Source of the DNA: Pyxicephalus adspersus
Taxonomy: Eukaryota; Chordata; Amphibia; Anura; Pyxicephalidae
Direction: 5' to 3'
NCBI RefSeq assembly: GCF_032062135.1
Contig: NC_092868.1
Location: 43,070,970-43,134,969 of the forward strand
Length of the DNA: 64,000 nucleotides
Shown: piece after piece, positions 10,936 through 21,290 of the stretch
Layout of the letters: every line of letters starts with the position of its first letter
Numbering within the stretch: position 1 is the stretch's first letter
Made by a program: the position numbers and the translations under genes
Notes under the pieces: generated by a model
Database searches by the model: none
What the model was told of the DNA's origin: nothing
What the model saw: only the letters and a program-made list of their open reading frames with translations

Positions 10936-11220
10936 CTTAAAGCAAAACTAAAAAATAAAAAAATACACTTAACTTTAATTCTGCAGATTTCTGGATTGAG
11001 CTGGAGAATTCCTCAATCGGGTTCAGTGCCATCCTGGAATTCTTGTCTCGGTGCGAAGGAAGCCATCTTCGGCCTTTTTTTCCTTCTTTCGGCTACATCA
11101 CCTGATCTCGCACAGCGCAGGCACAGAATTGGGTGATGTAGCCCACCGTAAAAGGGGAAAAAAGAGCGCTGATCTCACTGTGCATGCGCGAGATTGGCAT
11201 CTCTTTCCTGTTAATTCCTG
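10936..11220 (-). mobile_element. Family F TTAA-type MITE, truncated
   Basis: Left end CTTAAAGCAAAACTAAA. Inside is the family's conserved hairpin (TACATCACCTGATCTCGC against a GGGTGATGTAG arm) and CTGTGCATGCGCGAGATTGG. The far TTAAAG end is missing; the sequence runs into a CT-rich tract. Compare the complete copies at 26972, 41542 and 51928. Confidence 0.7.
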
Positions 11221-11530
11221 AACTCCATTTTTCCTTTTTTTATATCGGCTACTTTTCAATTCTCTTCCCCCACTACTGTTTGCCTTTCCTCTTTTCTTTT
11301 TAATTCTATGCACATACTCCCCTTCTCTCCTCTTTTTTTTCCCTAATTTCTGCTTTCTGTCTCCCTGCACTATGTCCTACCTTCACCTGAACCTCTGCTA
11401 TCTTTCCCTCCTCTCCCCTTTATTCCCCTACTTTTCCTTTCTTTCCCTTGCTCCTCCCCCTCTCTCTCTTCCCCATTCCCTTCCTGATTCATTTTTTTCC
11501 TTTCCCCATGTCTTTATTTTCTCGCTTACA
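11221..11530. repeat. Polypyrimidine tract (CT-rich)
   Basis: Plus strand dominated by CTTT, TCCC and CTCC units. Short frames through it (for example 11372-11599) are Ser/Leu/Phe/Pro-rich products of base composition, not genes. Confidence 0.7.
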
Positions 11531-12484
11531 TTTCAAGAAAGCACAGATCAACAGATCTCAATATTAAAAGCCATACGAGATAATAAAAAAAGCAAATAAA
11601 ATTAAATCTCAGTTTTATGTGGCCTGAACTTTTAATTGACTTCTGGCTTAACATGCTTTGGCATTATATGTGTAGTAATTTAAATAAACTGATAGTCTTG
11701 CTGTCCTAATGTAATAAATAGGAGACCCAACAGTTTTCAACATATATAGTTCTGTAGGAAAAAGGTAATGATAATATTTAGATAAGTTTCACATTGAAAC
11801 TGTTAAACCCCCAGAATGGAAATTGTGATAAAGCAGTCTTGGATGTCTCTGAGTATTCTTCTTCTCCCTCATATTCTTCTCCCTTGTCTCCAATTAAATC
11901 AAAACAAGGTAACTCTGGATACAAACAGGTGTGGTCCCAGGAGGATCCATGTCCTCTTGCCTTTAAAAACAATACAAATGCCAATTCTACTGATTATAGA
12001 GTATCACAGCAACGGTTTATCTGAATGTAATCAAGTGTTAAAAATTCTAGGCAGAAATAAGCCATTCCCTGTTATCCCTCTAAATCCTGAGGTCACATGC
12101 AAATGAATGCTGTATAGAATGCTCCCCATAACTCTAAATTTAAGACATTATTATTGGGTTTGTTAAAGAAAATAATAAAAAATACAAAAAAGTTACAAAG
12201 TACAATAAAATTTAATCATTTTACTGATCTGACAGTTACCTTAAATTTGGTTGTTTGTTATAAATATGGCACATTATCAATGTTATGCCTTTAAATGTGT
12301 CAGAGAAAGCTGAAAATGTTTTTTTTACATCTCTTATATGTCTATTTTCCCAAGTTTTTAGTAATTTCAATTGTTGCAAGCACAGAATGTAATTTATAGA
12401 CTGGATTAAGACCTATCGCAGGATGAAGCAACCCCATGTGGCTCCCGGCTGCTGGCTCCTTGCCAGCCACTTGGTCATTCACAC
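11531..12484. other. No gene recognised
   Basis: AT-rich DNA with A-rich patches around 12160-12220. No coding signal. Confidence 0.5.
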
Positions 12485-12640
12485 TACAGCACTGGTTTTT
12501 AAAGATCCAGCATCTGCAGATTTGACAGCAAATGACTGTACCACCCACTGCACCCCCCATTATTCCTCTATGGGGCTGCTGCAGGTAGAAGGTACTTGTA
12601 GGATCCCCCCCTGGGAAGTAATCGTGTTCTTCCAATCTGG
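12485..12640. repeat. Unnamed dispersed repeat, copy 1
   Basis: ATTTGACAGCAAATGAC, CACCCACTGCACCCCCCATT and GGGGCTGCTGCAGGTAGAAG occur in the same order in a second copy at about 19325-19445 (ATTTGACAGCTGGTGGCAGT, CAGCCCCCATTCATTCTC, CCTGCTGCAGGGGTAA). I do not recognise the family and could not set its ends. Confidence 0.45.
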
Positions 12641-12694
12641 GAGTAACAGTCTGAAGAGGGACCTTTTATGTTCCAGTATAACTTTGACCTGGTA

Positions 12695-13140
12695 TGGAAA
12701 GCCAGCACCATAAAGATATCTCTTCATTGGCTTCTATTTAGAATTAAATTCAAACTCCTGTACTTTGCCTTCAAATCCCTCCACTGTTCTTTTCTCACTT
12801 ACCTTCTCACAACACTAAAGTTGCCCCGACTCTCTGGAATGGTCGTCCTTGTCCTATTCAGCTTGCTCATACTTTCTGCTCATTTAAAAGAGCACTCAAA
12901 CCCCATCTTTTCAAATTTGCCTACCCATCTTCTTCTGTCTCTTAAAACCTCTACTACTTACCCACCATCCCATACTTCCCCCCTTCCTACTGTGTGCTAC
13001 TTCCTGTACCTCTTAGATTGTAAGCTCTTCTGGGGAGGGTCCCCTCTTCCCCTTGTATCACTGTCTGTATCGTTCTGTCATTTGCAACCCCTATTTAATG
13101 TACATTGCTGCGTAATATGTTGGCGCTTTATAAATATTCT
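12695..13140 (+). mobile_element. L2-like LINE, ORF2 C-terminus and 3' tail
   Basis: It holds the last part of an L2-like ORF2. The LHWLLFRIKFKLLYFAFKSL segment (from 12722) is the LHWLP..RI.FK motif of L2/CR1/Rex-type LINEs. After a frame change come APTLWNG and FCSFKRALKPHLF (about 12822-12915), the usual 'LWN...FK..LK.HLF' end. Then come TTAGATTGTAAGCTCTTCTG, TCTGTCATTTGCAACCC and a decayed GGCGCTTTATAAATA tail. Frame changes make it a dead 5'-truncated copy. It links the ORF-less family C tails elsewhere to their parent LINE. Confidence 0.8.
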
Positions 13141-13167
13141 TCCCTTATACATGTAATAATAATAACA

Positions 13168-15384
13168 CAGCTCAACAAAAAACACTTGCAAAGGATTTTT
13201 TACATTTTTTTAGGGTATTCCAGGAATCCAGGAATGACATCAGTTTTATTGAATCGGCTATAGTTCTTGTAACACCAAATGACACCAAGTAACACCAAAT
13301 GTTAACACAGCATATTATTATCAATCTTTATTCACACCGATGCTTTGCATTTTTTACATTAAATGTAGCATTATTTTCATGGAACTTTCATTTGCCTTCT
13401 TTTTATTCATACATTTCCTTTTTTACAGAAATATGAGTTCTTCAAGAAGAAGTTGTGTTAATGACCTAATGTATTTTGCTACATTTGTGGTGAATATTCT
13501 CAGCAAAAACAGAGAAGAAACATAGCAGAACTTGTGAAACAAGCATATCTTGCATATTTTGGTATTTACCTGGGGGACCAAGATAAGTATTGGGCTCCCC
13601 ATATGGTATGCAAAACTTGTGTAGAGTGTCTATGTCAGTGGAAAAATGGAAAACTGAAAAGTTTTGGCAAGTATGGTATGGCAAGAGCCCAGAAATCATC
13701 ATAATGATTGTTATTCTTGTGCTGTAAATGTAAAAGGTTTCATTTATTACAGGAAAAACAAGTGGGAGTACTCTGATTTGGAATCAGCAAGACGACCTGT
13801 GCCCCATGGTGCTGATGTTCCCATACCAGTGTTCAGTACACTCCCTGATATTCCTGTATACGATATGGAGGATATACAGGGTTTCAGGTGTAATCCAAGA
13901 GTTAGCAGTGGTAGTGAATATGAAGGAAGTGTTTTATCAAACCAGCAGTTCTCCAAAGAAGAGCTCAATGATTAAATACGTGACCTAAGTCTGTCAAAAC
14001 AAGCATTAGAACTTTTAGCATCCAGGCTAAAAGAAAAGAACTGTCTGACACCGGAAGTTAAAATAACAGTTTATAGGACAAGAGAGCTGACACTCCTGCC
14101 ATATTTCAGTGAAGATGGAGACTTTGTGTACTGTTGTAACATCCCTGCACTACTAGCCCATATGGGAGTACCAGAATACCGAGCAGAAGACTGGCAGGTT
14201 TTCATAGACAGTTCCACTCGAAGTTTGAAATCTGTTTTCCTGCATAATGGCAACTGCTATGCATCAATTCCAATTGGTCACTCAAAAAACTTAAAGAAGA
14301 ATATGAAAATATCAAAATGGTCTTACAAAAGCTTTGCCATCATGAGCACCAATGGTCCATATGTGTTGGTTTAAAAATGGTGAACGTCCTACGTGGACAG
14401 CAAAGTGGATACACACAGTACCCATGTTTCATCTGCTTGTGGGATAGTGGAGCAAAGCAGGATCACTGGAAAAAAGTGACATGGCCTCCAAGGGAACACA
14501 TGAAAAAAGGTGCAGTGAACATCATTAACAAGCAAATGGTTGACAAACAAGAAATCATTCTCCTCCACTACACATAAAGTTGGGATTAATGAAGCAATTT
14601 GTTGGCGCTCTGAATAAAGATGGTGATTGCTTCAAATACATTTGTAGATTCTTCCCTGGATTGAGTACTGAAAATTTTTCAGGAATCTTTGATTGACCCC
14701 AGATTCGGAAACTGATAAATGATTCAAATTTCACAAGTTACATGATTATACTGAAGCTTCTGCCTGGCACAGCTATGTCATGGTTGTCAAGAACTTCTTA
14801 AAAGAATGGTTGTCAAGAACTTCATAAAGCACAAAATTATGAAGAACTGGTACAAAACTTGCTCTTAAACTTTACAGGTTTGGGTGCTACTATGAGCATA
14901 AAGGTACACTATCTCCATACCCATTTGCAAAAGATTCCAGAAAACCTTGGCGATTTCAGTGAGGAACAACAGAGGTTCTATCAAGATATAAAGGTGATGG
15001 AAGAAAGGTATCAGGGCAGATGGGATAGACACATGATGGCAGACTACTGCTGGAGCCTTCAATGTGATTGTCCTGATCATCAGCTAGAAAGGTAATCATA
15101 CAAAGGGAGTTTTTCAATGACTTCTTTGTGATTAGTTCTGTAAATATACTGAATATAGAATATATTGACATTAAGTATTTCAAAAATTTAATTTTGTATA
15201 TGTAGGCATATCTAGGTAGATTTTGCTTAATTTTCATGTTTCATTAGTTTTTTATGAGGTTATTATTGAGGTCATTATTTCAAAAACTAGAGCAAATCTA
15301 GCAAAATCAATACCATGTTTGGAATCATCAAACATAATCTAAAATGACTTTAATTTGTTTGGCAAGAAAATGTTTGTTGACCAG
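13168..15384 (+). mobile_element. Candidate DNA transposon carrying an unclassified ORF
   Basis: The degenerate ORF at 13433-15124 is bracketed by candidate inverted ends. The left end starts CAGCTCAACAAAAAACACTT (13168). The right end, read as the reverse complement from 15384, starts CTGGTCAACAAACATTTTCT. Both continue with a CTTGC-AA block. The shared TCAACAAA core and the spacing suggest one unit of about 2.2 kb with one gene. Flanks (TAATAACA and TATAATAG) are only weakly alike, so the target duplication is not established. The left end sits next to the decayed tail of the L2-like LINE. Confidence 0.5.
13433..15124 (+). pseudogene. Decayed ORF of a multicopy protein family, unknown function
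   Basis: A conceptual protein of about 560 residues with at least eight lesions. The ATG at 13433 follows a good splice-acceptor-like CCTTTTTTACAG, so an upstream exon or intron is possible. Lesions: 1-bp loss near 13460; frameshifts near 13665, 14288, 14563 and 14757; stops TAA at 13973, TGA at 14694 and TAA at 15093; and a 26-bp tandem duplication at 14780-14829. Visible motifs: three C-x2-C pairs at the N-terminus (CYICGEY, CKTCVECL, DCYSCAVN), a YPCFICLWD segment mid-protein, FIDSSTRSLK, ENLGDFSEEQ, and RYQGRWDRHMMADYCWSL at the C-terminus. I recall similar uncharacterised multicopy proteins in insects, cnidarians and vertebrates. A transposase role is inference from copy number and flanking inverted ends. 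Confidence 0.75.
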
Positions 15385-15740
15385 TATAATAGATATATGA
15401 GTTTGGTGTAATGAAACTGAAAGGGCCTGCACAGAGCCAGGACCATAACCCTACTGCACCTTTAAAGTAAATTAGAACCCTGATTGTGAACCAGGTCTTC
15501 TGTCTAACAACTATACCTGACAAATTAAATTGGCCTAATGAACACAAATTCTACAGGATCTCAAAACTTAAGAAGATATTCTTGCTCTGTCTTTGGAAAT
15601 TATTTGGGGGATTTATTGTTTCCCTGGAAATTTGCCAAAAGAATAGTGACGTCACATTCCTCAATGTTGAATATGGGGTGAGTTTAGTATATAATCCAAT
15701 ATGCAGCCCACTTTGTCCTTGAATAGGATATTCATCCAGC
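15385..15740. other. No gene recognised
   Basis: Non-repetitive-looking DNA between the decayed element and the next L2 tail; no coding signal. Confidence 0.45.
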
Positions 15741-15744
15741 TCAT

Positions 15745-15802
15745 ATAGCCTGTTTAATGTAGCACTGCGTAATATGTTGGCGCTATATAAGTCCTGTTTA
15801 TT

Positions 15803-15836
<34 letters not shown>

Positions 15837-15837
15837 T
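15745..15837 (+). mobile_element. L2-like LINE 3' tail with (AAT)n, family C
   Basis: Only the last part of the tail: TTTAATGTAGCACTGCGTAA, TATGTTGGCGCTATATAAG, then (TAA)n at 15806-15836. A very short 5'-truncated copy. Confidence 0.75.
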
Positions 15838-16932
15838 AGGTGTAACGTTTGGCCATACATTGTATCATGTAAAATGTGTCATATTAAAAGGTCTGCAACA
15901 CTCAAGTAAGTAAAAACCCATAACTAAAAATCACATGTGAATTGGCAAACATTTATGGAAAAACATATGTACACAGACTTGCATCACTTGTGTACTGTAT
16001 ATTGGCCCTTTGTAATGTTTTAGAAGAGATTTTAATGCTAAAGAAACTTTTTTTTAATCTTACTTGGCTCATTATCATTTTTCCTCATAATCAAATCAGA
16101 TATTTAATCTGCCAAGAAATCAGACAGGAAGGGTGTTGCATATGTATGTTTCATTGGCTGTTAATCAGTCTGAGAAGCTTGCAGTCATTAAATCAACTCA
16201 ATAAATGAGATACCAGAAAGTACAAAATGTTGATACAAAATGTTTCTGAAGGACAGGTAAGACAACACATAAAACCAATCACTGACCTGCTAGGGTGTCC
16301 AAAACAATTGCAGCTAAATCCAGAATGTTCATTTAAAGGAAACCTGGTACTAAGAAATGGTTGAGCCTACCATTGCTCATTCTCCTTTCAAACATTTTAG
16401 TTGTCTGCCAAATGAATAGTTCCATTACAAGTCAATGACCCAGGGCAGGTATGCAAATTAGAAATGTTTACTTTTCTCCGGCTCCCCTGGACTTTTGTGA
16501 GTCCGTGAATGTTTTAAAGCCTTAACAGCCAAACCAAAAGCAAAAACTACCAACAAGATTGTGAGTTGGTCAGCCTATCACCCATGTTTCAGAGATTGCC
16601 CATCTTTTTTTAGTTTTAGGTGTTGAAAAGAGATAGATAGAAACCAGTCTGATGATATAACAATAAAACTAGAAAAACCAAAATATTAGAATAGACCTAA
16701 AATGGGTGACGAAAAGAAAAGCCACCAGTATAGATAGTATAACCACTGATGTGGTAAAGCTAGATTTTAAGACCCAAACTAACATCCTACACTCCTCTTC
16801 AAACTGATTTGGAATGAAGAAACTTTGCTTGAACAATGTCTGTAAAATGCCTAAAAAGGGGAATATACCAGATTATAACAGGGAATTACTCTTTTTTCTA
16901 TGCCAAGTAAGGTCTGCTGGGCCATTCTAGAT
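15838..16932. other. No gene recognised
   Basis: No coding signal. The last eight bases (TTCTAGAT, 16925-16932) are the left copy of the target duplication of the element that follows. Confidence 0.5.
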
Positions 16933-17338
16933 CGGAGGTCCGCAAACTTTTTTGGCCACTAGGCCATTTATGGGGTGGGCAGGAGCACACTAGGCCGGAC
17001 TCTCTGAGTCCCTCCTATTGGCTCCCCCCCCACTAAGAACGCCCCCTGAAGGGAAATCCCTCTCCTCCGTATGCATTGCGGAGAAGATGGATTTCCCTTC
17101 GGGGGGCGTTCTGTATTTACCGCAGTGGCGGAAGTGTTAACGCCAGCCGCGATAAATAGGGAAGCCAAAACAAGAGGAGGCTCAAGAGCCGCATGTGGCT
17201 CCAGAGCTCTGGTGGCTCCGGTAGTTTGTTCCGGCCTATTCCCGGCCGGCAACCCGCGGCTCCGCAGGGGGCGTTATGCAGGAACAAACTACTGGCTGGG
17301 CCGTATCTGGCCTAAATGACGGAGTTTGCCGACCTCTG
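16933..17338. mobile_element. hAT-type non-autonomous element with perfect 8-bp duplication
   Basis: 406 bp with ends CGGAGGTCCGCAAAC and GTTTGCCGACCTCTG (inverted). The flanks are TTCTAGAT on both sides (16925-16932 and 17339-17346), a perfect 8-bp duplication that fits the nTCTAGAn preference known for many hAT elements. The interior is GC- and CpG-rich compared with the window, with an inverted pair GAAGGGAAATCC...GGATTTCCCTTC around a CGCCCCCT/GGGGGCG core. No transposase ORF. Confidence 0.9.
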
Positions 17339-17599
17339 TTCTAGATCATTTTAAAGAATATTTCTTGGAAGAACATTCTAAAAAAACAACCAGGAATTGA
17401 AAACTATTACAGTTGTGTGGATATAATAAATGTACTTAACATAATACATCACTAAAGAAGTGTATAGCATAGCAATTTTATTGATTTGTTAACTTCTTTG
17501 ACCATAAAGAAAGGGCATATCTGGTACATACCTAAGGAATATGTTATCCCCAAAAATATTATTCCAAAAATACAGGAAATGCAAAAAAGATTTTGATTG

Positions 17600-18539
17600 C
17601 CAAGACTCATTCAAGAGAAAATTCAGTAGTCTATGAATTCTCTTACTAACATTATTTTTGCTGGTGTTATAAGAAGAGGAGAGAACAAGAGAAAGATGAC
17701 TGTAATTGGGCCAGTTGACAGGCTCAAAGATTTGGACTTTGCAGATGACTTTTGTTTGCTGGCACAACGCCTTGGAGATATGCAAGATAACTTGTTAAAA
17801 TTAGAAGGAGAAGCATCTGTTGTGGGATTAAAGATTAATGACAGAAATACAAAGGAGAAGAGAGAATATATTTAAATATAGACACTGCCCTCAAAGTGTC
17901 AGGGAAGGAGCTAATGAGTGAGGAGTTCTTCTCCTAAATGGTAGCATGGTACCCAAGTACAGATAAGCTGAAGAAGATGTTCAAGTAACAATGAAAAGAG
18001 CAAGTTGTGTTTTTGTTTTAAAACATCCCCAAATAGGCCAAGATTAGATGTTTAAACACTAATGTAAAATATGTCCTTCTATATGCATGTGAAGTGAGGA
18101 AGGTTACCAAGAACCAATTGCAGAAATTCATAAACTGATGTCTCCATAGAATTCCAAATGTAACATAAAAGGATATTATTCCAAATCAAAATGTGCTGCA
18201 AATGACAAACCAACAAACCACAGACAGCAAGATTCAAAAGAGAAAGCTGGATAAGACATACTCCACACAAATGGGATGGAGCCATAGAAAAAAAACTAAG
18301 GTTCTGGAAAAAAAGTACAGCCAAAGATGACTTGGGAAGGAATTATAGAGTGCTAGGAAAAAGTAAAGGCCCTAAGAATGCCCTTCAAACCTCTTGCAAT
18401 GCAGTAGAGACACACCCACCATTCTTCTCTTTTCATTGTCCTGGGTCTTTCATAAATCTTGCATGCCCCAATGCAAAAAATCATTATGGATCTGTTTATA
18501 AACCTTTTCTTGGACAAGTAGTCATAGGCAGCATTGCCA
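17600..18539 (+). pseudogene. Non-LTR retrotransposon reverse transcriptase, degenerate 3' half
   Basis: The open stretch at 17633-17872 reads LDFADDFCLLAQRLGD, the 'FADD' box with the catalytic aspartates of reverse transcriptase, then a MQDNL..LEGEASVVGLKIN segment typical of the next helix. Beyond the stop, broken frames keep later family motifs: LLYACE (18082-18099), LQKFIN, CLHRIPNV, TNQQTTDS and KLDKTYSTQMGW, as in the thumb and C-terminus of such LINEs. Only the second half survives, with many stops. The clade (RTE-like or another) cannot be settled by eye. A family F MITE begins exactly at its end. Confidence 0.75.
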
Positions 18540-18984
18540 TTAAAGCGGACCTATCAGCACAATTTTTACTTCAAATAAAAGGGTAAATAATCAGTTTATA
18601 AAAAACAAAAATGTGACAACATTAAAGACTCAATGGAAGCCCAGAGCTTATCCCAATATCCTAGGGGGCTTCAGGCTGCTCCTTTGTACATGCCTGATCC
18701 CCACAAAAAGTGCCAGTCTCCGCATGCACTTGGCTCTCTTTCTTTTTTCATTTACAGGAGGATACGTCACCCAGTCTCGTGCCTGCGTAGTGCGAGATAA
18801 GATGACGTAGGTAGAAGCTGGAAGATGAAGAAAGAAGATGTCGGCACACAGTGATTTCTCCGAAACAAAGGAAGAATCCAGGATGGCACTGGACCAAAGG
18901 GAATCCAAGTGTGGAAGGACTGCCGGCTCTGCAGAAGAGAAGGTAAGTGGTATTTTTTTATTTTAATGAATGTTCTGCTTTAAG
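18540..18984 (+). mobile_element. Family F TTAA-type MITE
   Basis: Ends TTAAAGCGGACCTATCAG and TTCTGCTTTAAG. The conserved inner hairpin arms are seen as ATACGTCACCCAGTCTCGTG and GTGCGAGATAAGATGACG. GAAGATGAAGAAAGAAGATG and AGAAGAGAAGGTAAGTGG are family blocks. It sits against the LINE relic, so it inserted there or trimmed it. Confidence 0.75.
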
Positions 18985-19129
18985 TTTTTTTGAATGTCAC
19001 ATAAAGCTTCCAGGTATGATTTGCCACCCCTGCCTCATTCATAGACTTTAATTGGTACTGCTTGCAAATGCTTAAAATTGCAAGTGCAAGCAGGTAAAAT
19101 AAAAAAAAAATGTGAAAAGGATTCAATCA

Positions 19130-19447
19130 CCTAGGCTTTTGCAGCTACCAGCCTGAAAAAAATCAAGCTGGTACTGTCCATTACTGCTACCAGTTGTCCA
19201 GTATATCACAGTAGGCACCCAGAGGTGGTAAACACATTGGTACAAAACAGTCCTGCTTCTGGATCGAGCAATCTGGCACGGCTCCCAGCCTCTTACACCA
19301 TAGCAATGGTTGTAAACCAATGTCTGTATATTTGACAGCTGGTGGCAGTGAGCGATAATGCCACCATTTACTGCAGCCCCCATTCATTCTCTAAGAGCCT
19401 GCTGCAGGGGTAACTAAATGTAGCATCTCCCCAGAGGCAGCAGTTCC
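19130..19447. repeat. Unnamed dispersed repeat, copy 2
   Basis: Longer relative of 12485-12640; the shared part is about 19325-19445. The upstream part includes CAAGCTGGTACTG and GGTACAAAACAGTCCTGC, not matched elsewhere in the window. Family unknown to me. Confidence 0.4.
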
Positions 19448-20223
19448 CTGGCATGAGGAAGAAGTAAATGCACCGCAACCTCAAGGCTAGTATGAACATA
19501 GCCAAATGCCTGAATATCAACTGCATGCAGCACAATGATGGCTACAGTTTATACACAGCATTTTCAAGCAATATGTATTTAAGCACCTGCTGCCTTAACC
19601 AGTTCTATCATTTTGTGCTTTGCAAGCAATATACATATATTTTCTCCTGCGCACATTTTTTAACATTGATTTAATCTATTTTACTGATTGGTTAAAAATG
19701 CTGCTAAATTGTGCAAAAAGAGTGACAAAACAAGGCTGGGTACTTCTACCCTCCGGGGTAATCGGCTATGGTGGCCCCTTGGTACAGAAGTTTTATAGTT
19801 ACATTTATACATGAACATGTCAGGTTGGATGGGGGGAGTGTGGCATGGTGAAAGGTGTGTAGCTTTTTAAATGTAGGATGTAGCTAATTTGATTAAATAT
19901 ACTAAATTCATTGTATAAGTCACAATACAAAAATTTCCCCTTACAGACAATTATTTTAATTATCAACATCCCTGAAAGTACAGGGCTTACCAAATCAGCT
20001 TCTATACAGGATAAAAGCACGGGACTTTACCTTGCAGGTAAACAAAGACCTTCCAAAGTGACTCCATAAAAACACATCCGCAGAGATACAGAGGCCTGAA
20101 CACGCCGTCAAAGATTATAATCCTTTACAGAGATTCAAGCAATTCCATCGTAACACCCCAAGGAACAGGTCTGCAAAGATGCAAACCAATAAGCATGTTT
20201 TTGGATGACCAGCCATTTACTTA
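19448..20223. other. No gene recognised
   Basis: AT-rich DNA with no coding signal. It ends at a TTAA site (20224-20227). Confidence 0.45.
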
Positions 20224-20227
20224 TTAA

Positions 20228-20513
20228 CCTCCCTGGCATCTGATTATATCAGTATTTTTAAATGTCAGAAAGGTACATTGTTATTTTAAATTTCCCACCA
20301 GGTCTCCCCCTCCGAGCGCACCGTCGCCAAATACTCACACATCCCATTGATCATGCCAGGGATGCAGATTCTGGACGGGCATCGCGGGAGGAAGCCGCCG
20401 GCTCGTGGGATCAGGTAAGCCCTTTATAATTCCACCTCGAGTGTGGTCCGGGTTTATCGTTTTATGTACTGAAAACTAACTCTGAGCCACACTCAGGAAT
20501 ACCACCAGGGAGG
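20228..20513. mobile_element. TTAA-flanked MITE with CCTCCCTGG ends
   Basis: Left end TTAA-CCTCCCTGGCATCTGA; right end CCACCAGGGAGG followed by a decayed TAAA. The perfect CCTCCCTGG/CCAGGGAGG inverted ends at a TTAA site fit a piggyBac-type non-autonomous element. The interior is CpG-richer (CCGAGCGCACCGTCGCC, CGCGGGAGGAAGCCGCCGG). No ORF. I recall related CCTCCCTGGCGG-ended repeats in ranid frog DNA, an unverified memory. Confidence 0.8.
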
Positions 20514-20882
20514 TAAAAAGCACATTTGTACTGTATAATACTCTTTAATCAGTCTGTCAGACTCTGTATAGAGGGCAGGGAAAGCACACCTCTTTTCAAA
20601 CACAAGTATACAGCGAGTGGCAAAATGTGCAGATGCTTTGGTGCAGCTTTCTGTCTCCTCCATTGGGCTGGGACTTTACTGTGACTTTAGGACAGGAGAT
20701 CTCTGGTCCCACATGTTCATTATTCAGAATGCTGTAACACAAACATCACTCAATCAAGCTCAAAGGCCACCAACCCTAATGTTGAGTGAGTTTCCCAGGA
20801 GGCTTGACCAAACTGGGCATAGAGATATAAGAATTGTTGCAGGTGTAGTATCTACTGTATGTACATTATTACTCAGTACACC
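20514..20882. other. No gene recognised
   Basis: An 89-codon frame at 20617-20886 (+) has no recognisable features and runs into a SINE. Confidence 0.45.
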
Positions 20883-21123
20883 GTAATTATATAGCACCAT
20901 TATATTATGAAGTGCTGTACAAAGTCCAGAGTTGTGACACTAACTGTCCCTCAAAGGGGCTCACAATCTAATGTCCCTACTATAGTCATATGTCTTTAAT
21001 ACAGCCTAAGGTCAATTTGGAGGGGAAGCCAATTCACCTAACTGCATGTTTTTGGGATGTGGGAGCAAACCAGAATAACTGGAGGAAACCCACGCAGACA
21101 TGGGGAGAACCTGCAAACTCCAT
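20883..21123 (-). mobile_element. V-type SINE, 5' truncated
   Basis: Minus-strand copy with the tail at 20883 (TAATTATATAGCACC on the plus strand), then the CCTCAAAGGGGCTCACAATC block and the central domain (CCAAAAACATGCAGTTAG, GTTTGCAGGTTCTCC on the minus strand). It stops at CATGGAGTTTGCAGG, so the whole tRNA-like head with its A and B boxes is missing. Confidence 0.8.
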
Positions 21124-21256
21124 GTCTAGATTATCATTACATGCTCTCTAAGACTGGTTTTATTGAGCTTTCCCTATGACCAATATTCTTAGTGTGACAT
21201 TTTGAAACCTACCCTGAGAAGCACTCTTCACCTAACCTAATTAGGATCTCAATGCA

Positions 21257-21290
21257 TCCCCTGAAGAAGCCTTTCTTCGAAAAGCATTGG
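21257..21290 (+). repeat. K motif (CCCCTGAAGAAGC...GAAAAGCATTGG)
   Basis: One of five scattered copies of a CCYCTGARGAAGYC...GAAACGCG-like motif (also near 23559, 26288, 34742 and 41366). This copy is diverged: the second half reads CGAAAAGCATTGG instead of AAACGCGTTGG. I have seen this motif widely in frog and fish repeat DNA but cannot name the parent element. Confidence 0.5.

Noticed and set aside
12668..13156. 162-codon frame, the longest in the window
   Set aside because: It reads an L2-like LINE end partly in the wrong frame; the family motifs appear only when frames are switched, so it is not a host gene.
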